A stretch of DNA of 64,000 bases from contig CBDEUH010000004.1 in assembly GCA_965243255.1 (NCBI GenBank), forward strand, positions 2,728,001 to 2,792,000, given 5' to 3'. The position numbers were made by a program, and so were the translations under genes. Under the pieces are notes generated by a model, which was not told where the DNA came from, made no database searches, and saw only the letters and a program-made list of their open reading frames with translations. The stretch comes from Bin87 sp965243255 (GTDB taxonomy: Bacteria; Chloroflexota; Dehalococcoidia; Lucifugimonadales; UBA3495). How positions within the stretch are numbered: the first letter of the stretch is position 1; every line of letters starts with the position of its first letter. This document shows positions 33,471 to 42,688 of this stretch, piece after piece.

Positions 33471-34673
33471 ATGGCTGTATTGCGTCAATATCTGACCTAT
33501 CAGGGCATCCCGGTATGGCGGCACGCCCAGATTATCCAGTGGGCCGCCCAGATCGCGTCGGCGATTCTGGTGGTGGCGTTGGTGATGTGGTTCTTTGGCA
33601 ATATGGCCTTTGCCATTGATGACCGGGAAATACCTTTCGGTTTCAGTTTTCTGTCGCGCGAATACCAAACTCCCATCGGGGAGCATATCCTTCCCTATGA
33701 GTCCTCGGACACATTTCTTTACGCCCTCGTCGTAGCCGCCATTAACACCGTTGTCGTGGCGGTGGCCGGCGTCATTCTGGCCACCCTGCTGGGCATCTTT
33801 ATCGGTGTTTGTCGTCTCTCCCCCAACTGGATAGTGGCAAGGCTCGCCACGGTCTATATCGAATTTTTCCGCAACGTTCCGCTGCTGGTCCAGCTCTTCT
33901 TCTGGTTTTACATCGTCCTCGCGTTGCCCAAGGTGCGTGAGGGCTATGTGATTGCCGACCGTCTCTACGTCAACAATGCCGGCATATCCTTCCCCTCGCC
34001 GGTGGTCAGCGACACGGCGCCGGTGTTGGTCTGGTTAGCCCTGGCGGTGGTGGCAGTGGCGGTGGGCATCATCGTCCATCATCGCCTGGCGCGACGGGAG
34101 GAGGAGTCCGGTCGGCCGTCATACCCGCTGGTGTTCGGTTGCGCAACGGCGGTGGGCATCGCGGCGATTGGCTGGCTGGCCGTCAGCGGTATTTTCGGCG
34201 AAGCGCCTTTTTCCGTCTCAACTCCGGCGCCCCAGGGCCGCTTTGGACGCATCGACGGCGGGGTTACCATCCGGGCCGGCATGCTGGTGGTGCTGATTGG
34301 CCTGGTAACCTACACGGCATCGTTCATCGCCGAAATCGTGCGCGCCGGCATCCAGTCCGTGGGCCGCGGCCAAACCGAAGCTGCCCGGGCGCTGGGACTG
34401 TCGCCCACGAACACCCTCCGGCAGGTCATTTTCCCCCAGGCCCTGCGCGTCATTATCCCGCCGTGGATCAGCCAGTGCCTGAACCTGACCAAAAACAGCA
34501 GCCTGGGCGGGGTGGTTGGCTACACCGACCTCACCAACGTCGCCATCACCATGACCCAGACCGCGCCGGCGATAAACATCTTCCTGATGATAATGGCGGC
34601 CTACCTGGCCATGAGCCTCACTTGGTCGCTGATTGGCAACTTGTACAACCGCCACATCCGGTTCACGGGTTAG
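33471..34673 (+). CDS. aapQ: Amino-acid ABC transporter permease AapQ
   Basis: Membrane subunit of the Aap importer, 400 aa with about eight helices. The long N-terminal part and the insert between early helices (the segment with EREESGRPSYP and a large periplasmic loop) are typical of AapQ/BztB. The binding-protein-dependent transport signature EAARALGLSPTNTLRQVIFPQALRVIIPP (EAA loop) lies near residues 302-330. It contacts the ATPase AapP through this loop and pairs with AapM, whose gene begins 3 bp later. Confidence 0.93.
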   Translation: MAVLRQYLTYQGIPVWRHAQIIQWAAQIASAILVVALVMWFFGNMAFAIDDREIPFGFSFLSREYQTPIGEHILPYESSDTFLYALVVAAINTVVVAVAGVILATLLGIFIGVCRLSPNWIVARLATVYIEFFRNVPLLVQLFFWFYIVLALPKVREGYVIADRLYVNNAGISFPSPVVSDTAPVLVWLALAVVAVAVGIIVHHRLARREEESGRPSYPLVFGCATAVGIAAIGWLAVSGIFGEAPFSVSTPAPQGRFGRIDGGVTIRAGMLVVLIGLVTYTASFIAEIVRAGIQSVGRGQTEAARALGLSPTNTLRQVIFPQALRVIIPPWISQCLNLTKNSSLGGVVGYTDLTNVAITMTQTAPAINIFLMIMAAYLAMSLTWSLIGNLYNRHIRFTG

Positions 34674-34676
34674 CAG

Positions 34677-35924
34677 ATGGCCGCCGAAACGCAAACCCGC
34701 GCCGCCAACGTGCTGCCGCCGCCTCGAACGGAGGTTGGCGTCATTGGCTGGATGCACGCCAACCTGTTCAGCAATCGCCTGAACTCAGCGCTGACGGTGG
34801 TATCGGGGGCGCTGGCGCTGGTCATCCTGTGGTACGGGCTGCGCTGGGTTTTCTGGTCGGCAGACTGGACGGTGGTCAAAACCGTCGGCGGCCTGTTCCT
34901 GATTGGGAGCTACAACACCGAGCTGGCCTGCCCCGGGCAGAACTGCTTCTGGCGTCCCCAGGTGTCGCTGCTGCTGGTTACGGCCCTGTTGGGAATGATC
35001 TGGGGCACCCTGGGGGGCGGCGTCGGCAAACGCATCGCGATACTCACCGCCGTGGTTGCCGCCCTGTTCGCGTTCCTGCCCTACAGCTTTGAGCGAATGG
35101 GGTGGGACGTTCGGATTCTGCTTCTGGCCAACCTGCCGTCCACCGCCATCGGGTGGGCGGTGGCCAGGTACACGCCCTTGGGACAGGCCCGTTGGGTGGT
35201 GGCCTGGGGCATTGCGGCCTTTCTGCTCACGCTGGTCCTGCAGCGCGGCCTGCCCAACGTACCGGGCCTGCAACCGGTGTCCGTGGTGTACTGGGGCGGG
35301 CTGACGCTGAACCTGATATTGGCCGTGGGTGGGATCAGCCTGAGCCTGCCCATCGGGATTGCGTTGGCGCTGGGGCGACGCAGCAATCTGCCGGTGGTGA
35401 AATTGCTGTGCGTGGTGTTCATCGAGGTGTTCCGAGGAGTTCCGCTGATAACCCTCTTGTTCATGTCGCAGACGGTGGTGCCCTTGGCCTTTCCCGAGGA
35501 TTTCCCCCAGAACTCCCTGTTCCGCGCCGCAGTGGTGATCACAATGTTCAGCTCGGCGTACATGGCGGAGAACATCCGCGGCGGCCTGCAGGCCCTGCAC
35601 CCCGGACAGGCGGAAGCGGCCCGCGCGCTGGGCTTGCCGGGATGGCAGACCACGATGCTCATTTCCCTGCCCCAGGCTATCCGCAACGTGATTCCCGCCA
35701 TCGTGGGCCAGTTCATCGCGCTGTTCAAGGACACCAGCCTGGTGTACATCATTGGGATGGTGGACATCGTAGAAATGGGGCGCGTATTCATCAGCCGCCC
35801 CGAGTACCTGTCCGACGCCCCGGCGATGTTCGTGTTCCTGGCCGTGGTGTTCTGGCCCTTCTGCTACGCAATGTCCTACGTCAGTCGCGACATAGAACGC
35901 AACCTGGGAGTTGGAGAGCGATAA
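34677..35924 (+). CDS. aapM: Amino-acid ABC transporter permease AapM
   Basis: Partner permease, 415 aa. Large N-terminal extension with several helices, then the HisM-like core: IEVFRGVPLITLLFM, AYMAENIRGGLQALHPGQAEAARALG and the EAA loop followed by QTTMLISLPQAIRNVIPAIVGQF. FKDTSLVYIIGMVDIVEMG is a family hallmark. It starts 3 bp after aapQ, so translation is coupled, and is followed after 77 bp by the ATPase gene. Confidence 0.93.
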   Translation: MAAETQTRAANVLPPPRTEVGVIGWMHANLFSNRLNSALTVVSGALALVILWYGLRWVFWSADWTVVKTVGGLFLIGSYNTELACPGQNCFWRPQVSLLLVTALLGMIWGTLGGGVGKRIAILTAVVAALFAFLPYSFERMGWDVRILLLANLPSTAIGWAVARYTPLGQARWVVAWGIAAFLLTLVLQRGLPNVPGLQPVSVVYWGGLTLNLILAVGGISLSLPIGIALALGRRSNLPVVKLLCVVFIEVFRGVPLITLLFMSQTVVPLAFPEDFPQNSLFRAAVVITMFSSAYMAENIRGGLQALHPGQAEAARALGLPGWQTTMLISLPQAIRNVIPAIVGQFIALFKDTSLVYIIGMVDIVEMGRVFISRPEYLSDAPAMFVFLAVVFWPFCYAMSYVSRDIERNLGVGER

Positions 35925-36001
35925 GCGCGGCTCTCTGCTAGAATGCCCACAGCGTTGCTTCTTCGTTGCACAATCACAGCCGGGCCGATGGAGCGGACAT
36001 C

Positions 36002-36760
36002 ATGACTACCAACGGACACACCGTTACCGACGAAGAGATTATCGTTTGCCGCGACGTGCACAAGTGGTTCGGCAACTTTCACGCCCTGCGCGGCGTCACC
36101 ACCACCGTGAAGAAGGGTGAGGTGGTGGTTATCATCGGCCCGTCCGGGTCGGGCAAGTCCACCTTCATCCGCACCATCAACCGCCTGGAGCAGCACCAGC
36201 GGGGCGACATCATCGTGGACGGCATCGAGCTCACCAACGACGTGCGCAACATCGACGCCATCCGCCGGGACGTCGGGATGGTATTTCAGTCGTTCAACCT
36301 GTTCCCACATCTGACGGTAATGAAAAACATCACCCTGGCGCCGATGAGGGTACGACATCTACCCGTTAACGAAGCGGAAGACATCGCCATGGAGTTGCTG
36401 GAGCGGGTGGGCATACCGGAGCAGGCCGAGAAATATCCGGCCCAACTCTCCGGAGGGCAGCAGCAGCGGGTCGCCATCGCCAGGGCCCTGGCGATGCAGC
36501 CCAACATCATGATGTTCGACGAGCCGACCTCGGCGCTGGACCCGGAGATGATCAAAGAAGTGCTGGAAGTAATGCGGGAACTGGCGGCGTCGCAGATGAC
36601 CATACTGGCAGTTACCCACGAGCTGGGCTTTGCCCGGGAGGTGGCCGACCGGATCGTGATGTTCGACGAGGGCGTAATCGTGGAAGACCAGCCGCCCGAC
36701 GAATTCTTCAACAACCCGCGCCACGAACGGGTCAAGCACTTCCTGTCGCAGATTCTGTAG
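36002..36760 (+). CDS. aapP: Amino-acid ABC transporter ATP-binding protein AapP
   Basis: ATPase of the importer, 252 aa. Walker A GPSGSGKST at 46-54, Q-loop MVFQSFNLFPHLTV, signature LSGGQQQRVAIARAL, Walker B IMMFDEPTSALDPE and switch histidine in VTHELGF. This is the GlnQ/HisP subfamily. The ATG at 36002 gives MTTNGHTVTDEE; a longer frame to 35966 is possible but unsupported by an RBS. It completes a full importer with two receptors. Confidence 0.95.
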   Translation: MTTNGHTVTDEEIIVCRDVHKWFGNFHALRGVTTTVKKGEVVVIIGPSGSGKSTFIRTINRLEQHQRGDIIVDGIELTNDVRNIDAIRRDVGMVFQSFNLFPHLTVMKNITLAPMRVRHLPVNEAEDIAMELLERVGIPEQAEKYPAQLSGGQQQRVAIARALAMQPNIMMFDEPTSALDPEMIKEVLEVMRELAASQMTILAVTHELGFAREVADRIVMFDEGVIVEDQPPDEFFNNPRHERVKHFLSQIL

Positions 36761-36771
36761 CCAGTTGCATT

Positions 36772-36966
36772 GTGTCGCTGCTGTTGAAATTCCGCCGCTG
36801 GCTCTGGGCTGGAGGCGCCCCCGAAAGTCAGTGGGCCCGGGAACGCCAACTGCCCTTCTGGGAACATCCCTGGTTCAACCGGTTGTATCGCATCACGTTC
36901 CTGACCGGCTGGGCCGCGGTTATCCTGTTCTTCCTGCTGTGGCACCTGGTGTGGTCAACGCCGTAG
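36772..36966 (+). CDS. Small single-helix membrane protein after aapP
   Basis: 64 aa, GTG start, 11 bp after aapP. A basic, Trp-rich amphipathic N-terminus (FRRWLWAGG...ERQLPFWEHPWFNRLYR) is followed by one hydrophobic helix, TGWAAVILFFLLWHLVW, at about residues 44-61. I do not know the family. The composition and close spacing in the operon suggest a real protein, perhaps an accessory factor of the transporter. There is no obvious Shine-Dalgarno, in line with translational coupling. Confidence 0.6.
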   Translation: MSLLLKFRRWLWAGGAPESQWARERQLPFWEHPWFNRLYRITFLTGWAAVILFFLLWHLVWSTP

Positions 36967-37028
36967 CCGCGGCGGGTTGCCGCTTTATCCTTCCAGAATT
37001 ACTCATCGCTAGTTATCAGGAGGCAGTT

Positions 37029-37937
37029 ATGCCTGACCAGCAAATGCAAATCGGCGTAGTTTTCCCTCAAACCGAAATCGGCGCCGACCCCATCGCCGTG
37101 CGCGATTACGTGCAGGCTGCCGAAGAGATGGGCTTCGCTCACATCATCGCCTACGACCACGTGCTGGGCGCGGATACCGCCTATCACCAGCCGTGGACGG
37201 GCAGCTACACCAAGGAAAGCATGTTCCACGAGATTTTCGTGGTGTTCGGCTACATGGCCGCGGTGACCACCAGCGTGGAACTGGTATCGGCCATCGTCAT
37301 CCTGGGGCAGCGACAGACGGCGCTGGTCGCCAAGCAGGCCGCCGAGGTGGACGTGCTCAGCGGCGGACGGCTGCGGCTGGGCGTGGGCATCGGCTGGAAC
37401 CCTGTGGAATACGAGGCGCTGGGCGAGGACTTCACCACCCGGGGCCGCCGAGCGGAAGAGCAGATGGAACTGCTGCGTCGCCTGTGGACGGAAGAAGTGG
37501 TTGACTTCCACGGTCGCTATCACGACGTAACCAACTCCGGCATCAACCCCCTGCCGGTGCAGCGGCCCATACCCCTGTGGATGGGCGCCGGCAGCCGGGC
37601 CCGGGGGCCGATTCCCACCGACCGGGTGCTGAGCCGGGTGGGACGCTGCGCCGACGGCTGGTTCCCCCAGTTTGACGCCGACCACCCCGACGCCGCAGCC
37701 ACCATCGCCAAAGTGCGCCAGGCCGCCGAGTCCGTGGGGCGCGATCCCGACGCCATCGGCATGGAGCCGCGCGTGAACTATTCCGACGGCGACCCGGAGT
37801 TCTGGCAGGCCCGGGCTGAAACCTGGCGAGGCATGGGCGCCACCCACTTTTCCATCAACACCATGTCCTCCGGCCTGGCCACGCCGGACGCGCATATCAA
37901 CGCCATTCGTGAATTTCGGGAAGTTATCAACGGCTGA
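37029..37937 (+). CDS. LLM-class (F420-type) oxidoreductase
   Basis: 302-aa TIM-barrel oxidoreductase. MQIGVVFPQTEIGADPIAVRDYVQAAEEMGF, HVLGADTAYH, and QAAEVDVLSGGRLRLGVGIGWNPVEYEALG match the F420-dependent LLM class (TIGR03619-like) rather than FMN luciferases. It probably reduces or oxidises a small organic substrate with F420H2 or flavin. AGGAGG precedes the ATG; the frame that opens farther upstream is not supported. It is followed after 14 bp by an SDR gene with its own GGAGG, so the two likely form an operon. Confidence 0.87.
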   Translation: MPDQQMQIGVVFPQTEIGADPIAVRDYVQAAEEMGFAHIIAYDHVLGADTAYHQPWTGSYTKESMFHEIFVVFGYMAAVTTSVELVSAIVILGQRQTALVAKQAAEVDVLSGGRLRLGVGIGWNPVEYEALGEDFTTRGRRAEEQMELLRRLWTEEVVDFHGRYHDVTNSGINPLPVQRPIPLWMGAGSRARGPIPTDRVLSRVGRCADGWFPQFDADHPDAAATIAKVRQAAESVGRDPDAIGMEPRVNYSDGDPEFWQARAETWRGMGATHFSINTMSSGLATPDAHINAIREFREVING

Positions 37938-37951
37938 AAGGAGGCAAAGTC

Positions 37952-38716
37952 ATGGGCAGGCTTGACGGGAAGGTAGCGTTAATCAGCGGAGGCGCTCGCG
38001 GGCAAGGCGCGGCGGAGGCGCGTATGTTCGCCGCCGAAGGCGCTTGCGTGGTATTCGGAGACCTGCTTGACGACGAGGGCCGCCGGGTTGAGGCCGAAAT
38101 TCGCGAGTTGGGCGGCCGGGCTACCTACGTGCATCTGGACGTTACCAGCGAAACCGATTGGGAGGCCGCCATCAACGCCGCCGTGTCGGAATACGGCCAG
38201 CTCAACGTGCTGGTCAACAACGCCGGCATCGTGATGGGGCGCAGCATCGAGGAAATGACCGTCGAGGAGTGGGACCTACTGTTCGACGTGAACGCCAAGG
38301 CAGTCTTCCTGGGCACCCGGGCGGCGCTGCCGGCCCTGCGGGCAGCCGGCGGCGGCAGCATCGTCAACATCTCCTCAACCGCCGGGCTGGTGGGCAACGA
38401 CTACAACCTGGCCGGATATAGCAGCACCAAGGGGGCAGTGCGCCTGTTCACCAAGTCCACCGCCATCCAGCACGCCGGCGAAGGCATCCGCTGCAACTCG
38501 GTGCACCCCGGCCCCATCGACACGCCGATGCTGCAGGAATCACGCCGGAGTCGCAACAGCGGGCTCAGCGACGAGGAGCAGCGACGCCGGGTGCCGCTGG
38601 GGCGCATCGGCCGGCCTGAGGACATTGCCTACGCCGTGGTGTATCTGGCCTCGGACGAATCGTCCTTTGTGACGGGAAGCGAGGTGGTCGTTGACGGCGG
38701 GCGCACCGCCATGTAG
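37952..38716 (+). CDS. Short-chain dehydrogenase/reductase
   Basis: Classical SDR of 254 aa. Cofactor motif SGGARGQG (12-19), NNAG at 89-92, catalytic Ser141/Ser142, Tyr156 and Lys160 (YSSTK), and VHPGPIDTPML. The acidic Asp37 (GDLLDDEG) after the second strand points to NAD rather than NADP. Members oxidise secondary alcohols, including sterol- and cyclohexanol-like compounds; the substrate is unknown. It ends the catabolic block next to tRNA-Pro. Confidence 0.92.
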   Translation: MGRLDGKVALISGGARGQGAAEARMFAAEGACVVFGDLLDDEGRRVEAEIRELGGRATYVHLDVTSETDWEAAINAAVSEYGQLNVLVNNAGIVMGRSIEEMTVEEWDLLFDVNAKAVFLGTRAALPALRAAGGGSIVNISSTAGLVGNDYNLAGYSSTKGAVRLFTKSTAIQHAGEGIRCNSVHPGPIDTPMLQESRRSRNSGLSDEEQRRRVPLGRIGRPEDIAYAVVYLASDESSFVTGSEVVVDGGRTAM

Positions 38717-38774
38717 TGGTCGCAGAAATCAAAGCAGGCACGTCAAGCGACGTGCTTTTGGCTTATAATTATGG

Positions 38775-38848
38775 TCGGGGCGGCCAGATTTGAACTGGCG
38801 ACCCCCTGCACCCCATGCAGGTGCGCTACCGGGCTGCGCTACGCCCCG
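38775..38848 (-). tRNA. tRNA-Pro (anticodon GGG)
   Basis: A 74-nt cloverleaf reads on the minus strand: acceptor CGGGGCG paired with CGCCCCG, D-stem GCGC/GCGC, anticodon stem CCTGC/GCAGG with loop ATGGGGT (anticodon GGG), and T-stem GCCAG/CTGGC with loop TTCAAAT. No CCA is encoded. It decodes CCC and CCU. Confidence 0.93.
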
Positions 38849-38861
38849 CCCCGACGTTTAC

Positions 38862-38890
38862 AGCATATCACGGCAGCGAATAACGCGCAA
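38862..38890 (-). promoter_or_regulatory. Candidate tRNA promoter
   Basis: On the minus strand TTGCGC (38885-38890) and TATGCT (38862-38867) are separated by 17 bp; transcription would start about 8 bp before the tRNA. Both boxes are weak matches. Confidence 0.35.
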
Positions 38891-38943
38891 CGCGCCTGCT
38901 CCGCAATGGAAAATTGCCGGCTGCATCCGGCATACTGACGGCG

Positions 38944-39597
38944 ATGGAACGGAACTGCTACGACGTTCTCGGTATTGCGCGCACGGCGACTACCGGCGAG
39001 ATACGCGCCGCGTACCGTCGGCTGGCCCGCATGTACCACCCGGATCTGAACGCCGGGCCGGAATCCGAAGCGCGGATGCAGGAAATCAACGAAGCGTACA
39101 ACGTCCTGTCTGATCCCGTCCGCCGATTCCAGCACGATACCGATGTCAACGCTGCTGGACGGCGCCAGAGCCGGCGGCGCGACCGCCGGGGTGGCGTGGC
39201 CGTGCGCGAGCGGGACCCCCGGCGGGGCGAAGATATCGAAGTGGATTTGCTCATCACCCAACGGCAAGCGGCCGGCGGGGTGCGCAAGACTTTTCCCACT
39301 TCGCGCATGGAGACGTGCCCCCGCTGCCGGGGTTCCGGCGTCGAGCCGGAAGAAACCGCCGCGGCTGGAGTGTGCTGGCGCTGTGCCGGGGAGCAGCGAC
39401 TGCACCGGGACCTGCGCTTGAACGCCACGATTCCCGCCGGTGTCGCCGACGGCAGTCGTCTCCGCCTGCGCGGGCAAGGCAACGCCGGGTTGGACGGTGG
39501 GCCGGCCGGCAACATCTACATCACCGTCCGCATCATCCCCAGGGAAGGACTGGGGCAAACGCTTTCCTTTTTGCGGCGGCACGTCTTTCCCGGTTGA
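38944..39597 (+). CDS. Short DnaJ-like (J-domain) protein with a reduced zinc finger
   Basis: 217 aa. The J-domain (1-70) has the HPD motif (His32-Asp34) that stimulates DnaK ATPase. After a basic linker, a zinc region contains only two cysteine pairs (Cys125/Cys128 in CPRCRGSG and Cys144/Cys147 in CWRCAGE) instead of the four repeats of DnaJ. A C-terminal substrate-binding-like strand follows (IPAGVADGSRLRLRGQGNAG). It is a compact co-chaperone or a DnaJ/CbpA intermediate. No dnaK or grpE is close, so it is probably an accessory J-protein. Confidence 0.87.
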   Translation: MERNCYDVLGIARTATTGEIRAAYRRLARMYHPDLNAGPESEARMQEINEAYNVLSDPVRRFQHDTDVNAAGRRQSRRRDRRGGVAVRERDPRRGEDIEVDLLITQRQAAGGVRKTFPTSRMETCPRCRGSGVEPEETAAAGVCWRCAGEQRLHRDLRLNATIPAGVADGSRLRLRGQGNAGLDGGPAGNIYITVRIIPREGLGQTLSFLRRHVFPG

Positions 39598-39606
39598 ACG
39601 GCGGCA

Positions 39607-41262
39607 ATGGCGGACTATCGGCTTCTCACCGAGTATCTGCGCCAATGGCTGGCCGCCGTGCCGCCCGTTGGGATGGCCGTGGCGCTGACGGACCGGCGGC
39701 AAACGCTCTATACCGCCGGGTTGGGGTATGCCGACCTGGCCGGGCGCAATCCCGTGACGGTGGATACGACCTTTCAGATTGGCAGCATCGGCAAGTCAAT
39801 GACCGCTCTGGCTCTGCTGCAGCTGGTGGATGCTCGCCGTCTTGACCTCAACGCTCCGTTGAGTGCGCATTTGCCCTGGTTCGCACTGCCCTCCCGGTAC
39901 GGGCCCATCACCCTGCGGCACGTGCTCAGCCACACCGCCGGGCTGCCGGCGGGAACCGACTTCACCCCCGCCGCTCGCTACGAAGGATTCGCCCTGCGCG
40001 ACACCGAAGCCGCCTGGGAGCCGGGGACCCGGTTTCACTACTCCAACACCGGCTACAAACTGCTGGGCTGGCTGCTGGAAGACATTACCGGGCATGGCTA
40101 CGGCAGCAGCATCCGGGAACGAGTGCTGGAGCCGCTGGGTATGAACGCTACCGACCCGGTGATGACGCACCAAACGCGCCATCGCATGGCCACGGGTTAC
40201 GTTCCGCTCCACGACGACCGGCCCTATCGCAAGAGCGATACCCTGATTCCCGCCACCTGGATGGAGTACGCCGTAGGTGATGGCAGCCCGGCGTCCACCG
40301 CCGGGGACATGGCCCGCTACGCCCGGTTGTGGCTGAACGACGGTCGCAGCGAAGGCAGCCCGTTAGTCTCTCCGGCGACGTACCGGCTGATGACCACGCC
40401 GGTCATCAACATGGCCCGGGGCGAGGACTACGAGCATGATTACGGCTACGGGTTCGGCATCATCTCGCATCAGGCCGACGGGCATCATTTCATCGGACAC
40501 GGCGGTAGCACCGTGGGCTTTCGCGCCATAATGATGGCCGACCAGACCGACGGGCTGGGCGTGGTCATCCTGTGCAGCGGCTTTGACGTGGACACCTACG
40601 GGCCGGCACGTTACGCGTTGCAATTCGCTGCGGCGACGCGCAACGGCCAGCCGGCGCCGGAGCCACCCCCGATTCCCGACGTTACCCGCGTCGCTGACGC
40701 CCACCGGTTCGTCGGGGATTACGTTGACGAGTCAACGGGCGCCGTGCTGTCCGTCCAGTCCGAGGACGGCGGGCTGCGGTTGAACGCTGGCGCCGTCAGC
40801 GCGCGGCTGGAGCACATTGACGGCGGCGCCTTCTGCGTGCCCCACGACGCTTTCGACCCCTTTGCCCTGCGCTTTCGCGCCGCCGAGGATGACCAAAGCG
40901 ACGGGCCGATGGTTGAAATCCACCACGGGCCGGCCGTGTACGTGCGCCGGGGCCGCGAACCCCTGGCTGGCACGGATCCCCACCCTGGGGAATGGGCCGC
41001 CTTTATTGGCCACTACCGCAGCCACGCGCCCTACGTCTCCAACTTCCGGGTCATCCTGCGGCGGGGGCACCTGTATCTGGTCTGGCCGGATGGAGGGGAG
41101 TTGCCACTGACGCCGTATCGCTCAGATGGCATGGCATCGCCGCGATTCGCGGTTGGGCCGGCCGGCGAACCGTCGGCGGAATGGGTGCGTTTCCATCCGG
41201 TAGTGGGAGGCCAAGCGCTGCGCGCCCTCTGGGCCGGCGGCGGATGCTTCTACCGGGTGTGA
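39607..41262 (+). CDS. Beta-lactamase-fold serine hydrolase (family S12)
   Basis: 551 aa, class C beta-lactamase/DD-peptidase/esterase fold. Catalytic SxxK is Ser60-Lys63 (GSIGKS), the YxN motif is Tyr145-Asn147 (HYSNTGY), and the third motif is FIGHGGSTVGFRA (HGG in place of KTG). No signal peptide is visible, so it is probably cytoplasmic and more likely an esterase, amidase or D-aminopeptidase-like enzyme than a resistance lactamase. The C-terminal 200 residues form a beta-rich extension as in many S12 hydrolases. It starts 9 bp after the DnaJ-like gene. Confidence 0.87.
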   Translation: MADYRLLTEYLRQWLAAVPPVGMAVALTDRRQTLYTAGLGYADLAGRNPVTVDTTFQIGSIGKSMTALALLQLVDARRLDLNAPLSAHLPWFALPSRYGPITLRHVLSHTAGLPAGTDFTPAARYEGFALRDTEAAWEPGTRFHYSNTGYKLLGWLLEDITGHGYGSSIRERVLEPLGMNATDPVMTHQTRHRMATGYVPLHDDRPYRKSDTLIPATWMEYAVGDGSPASTAGDMARYARLWLNDGRSEGSPLVSPATYRLMTTPVINMARGEDYEHDYGYGFGIISHQADGHHFIGHGGSTVGFRAIMMADQTDGLGVVILCSGFDVDTYGPARYALQFAAATRNGQPAPEPPPIPDVTRVADAHRFVGDYVDESTGAVLSVQSEDGGLRLNAGAVSARLEHIDGGAFCVPHDAFDPFALRFRAAEDDQSDGPMVEIHHGPAVYVRRGREPLAGTDPHPGEWAAFIGHYRSHAPYVSNFRVILRRGHLYLVWPDGGELPLTPYRSDGMASPRFAVGPAGEPSAEWVRFHPVVGGQALRALWAGGGCFYRV

Positions 41263-41272
41263 GGTAGATTCG

Positions 41273-42208
41273 TCAGCGGATTACCAGCACGGGGACGTTG
41301 GAGTGGCGAATGACCCGGTCGGTTACGCTACCCAGGGTCATGCGTCCCAGGCCGCTGCGACCGTGCGTTGACATCACCACCAGCGAAGGCTGGGCGCTGG
41401 CCCGGTCGATGATGGTTTGGGCAATGTTGTCGCGGACGACCTGCTCCGCAACCACTCCGTGGGCGTGGTCAATGGCCATCCGATTGCTCACGTCTTCCAG
41501 GTAAGCGGCAACGTCCGCCTTGTCCTCGGCAATCAGGTCGCCCGGCGCCAGCAGCTCAAGGTCGGGAATGGCTCCCAGTTCCGGCGTAACTGCGCTGAGC
41601 TCCTGGCGGTAGTGTTCCTCCGACGGCGTAACCCGCAGCACGGTAATGCTTGCCGACAGCGTAGCCGCCATGCTGATGGCGTGGGGCAGTGAGAGTTCGG
41701 AGCGAGGCGAACCGTCCAGCGGCACCACGACGGATTGCAGCGACGTTTCCGGCGACGCCGGGCCCATCACGTTGGCCCGCACGATGAGCATCGGGTTGGG
41801 AATCGTGTGCAGCACCTTGTCGGTAACGCTGCCCATCACCCAGCGGGAGATGCCGCCGCGGCCGTGGGTTGACATCACCACCAGGGAGGACGGGTCGCTG
41901 CTGGCCTGGGCGCTGATGACGTCGGCGGCCGAGCCGCGCTGGGTAACTGAGCTCACGGCAAGGCCGGCTTCCTCCAGTCGGCGGCGGGCCGGCGCCAGCG
42001 ACACTTCGGCTCGCACCTGCGACGCCTGCTCCAGATGCGCAGTTGCCTCCCGGTTGCCACGAGTGCCCAGCAGCGTGGTGGGCAAGAGATCGTAAGCCTG
42101 CACCAGCTCAATGGGCGCCGACAGCGATTTGGCGACCATCTGTGCGTAAGGCAACGCCTGTTCGGAAAGCTCCGACCCGTCAAGAGGGACAATTATCTTC
42201 GAGTACAT
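41273..42208 (-). CDS. Tandem-domain universal stress protein
   Basis: 311 aa made of two UspA domains. Each starts with a strand (MYSKIIVPLDGSELSEQAL and SVVVPLDGSPRSELSLPHA) and ends with the ATP-binding pattern MSTHGRGGISRWVMGSVTD (first) and MSTHGRSGLGRMTLGSVTD (second), the G-2x-G-9x-G(S/T) motif. It probably binds ATP and acts in stress or dormancy adaptation. It is convergent with the serine hydrolase, leaving only 10 bp between stops. Confidence 0.93.
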   Translation of the reverse strand: MYSKIIVPLDGSELSEQALPYAQMVAKSLSAPIELVQAYDLLPTTLLGTRGNREATAHLEQASQVRAEVSLAPARRRLEEAGLAVSSVTQRGSAADVISAQASSDPSSLVVMSTHGRGGISRWVMGSVTDKVLHTIPNPMLIVRANVMGPASPETSLQSVVVPLDGSPRSELSLPHAISMAATLSASITVLRVTPSEEHYRQELSAVTPELGAIPDLELLAPGDLIAEDKADVAAYLEDVSNRMAIDHAHGVVAEQVVRDNIAQTIIDRASAQPSLVVMSTHGRSGLGRMTLGSVTDRVIRHSNVPVLVIR

Positions 42209-42298
42209 GGCAGTTCAATGCTCCAAAGCGGGGGGATCAGCAACAGCGGTTCCATTCTAGCATCCGCCGCGTCGGTTCTTTTCATTGCTTGGAAGCGG

Positions 42299-42688
42299 CT
42301 ACACCGCTGCGGCAATATCGGTTTGGACGAAATCATCGCCCTTGTAAAGGAGGGGCAACTGCCGCGCGGCAGCGAGGGCGTAGGAGAAGGTGTCTCCGAA
42401 ATTTAGGCCGGCCGTGTCTCGCCCTTTTCCGTAGCGGCGATAAGCGGCCACTGCAATCCAAAGTTGCTCATCATCCAGTGGAACCAACTCTATGAAAGGA
42501 CGTTCCAGAAATTGAGCGGCGGCTTGGTAAATATCTTCCCCTTTTCCCATAGCGACAATCATGAGTTCAACAGCGGTGGCAATGGAAACTAGGACTTCGC
42601 CGTCGTTGACCATCAGGCGACTGAACGATTGGCGTTCCGGCTCAACCATCAATACGGCGATTATGGCTGACGTGTCTGCGACAATCAT
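42299..42688 (-). CDS. vapC: PIN-domain toxin VapC
   Basis: 129-aa PIN-domain RNase. Acidic metal ligands are visible: Asp5 (VADTSA), Glu41 (TAVELMIVA), Asp99 (LNFGDTFSYALA) and Asp118/119 (YKGDDF). VapC toxins cleave tRNA or rRNA when their antitoxin decays. The start overlaps the antitoxin stop by 4 bp (ATGA), the usual antitoxin-toxin arrangement. Confidence 0.93.
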   Translation of the reverse strand: MIVADTSAIIAVLMVEPERQSFSRLMVNDGEVLVSIATAVELMIVAMGKGEDIYQAAAQFLERPFIELVPLDDEQLWIAVAAYRRYGKGRDTAGLNFGDTFSYALAAARQLPLLYKGDDFVQTDIAAAV

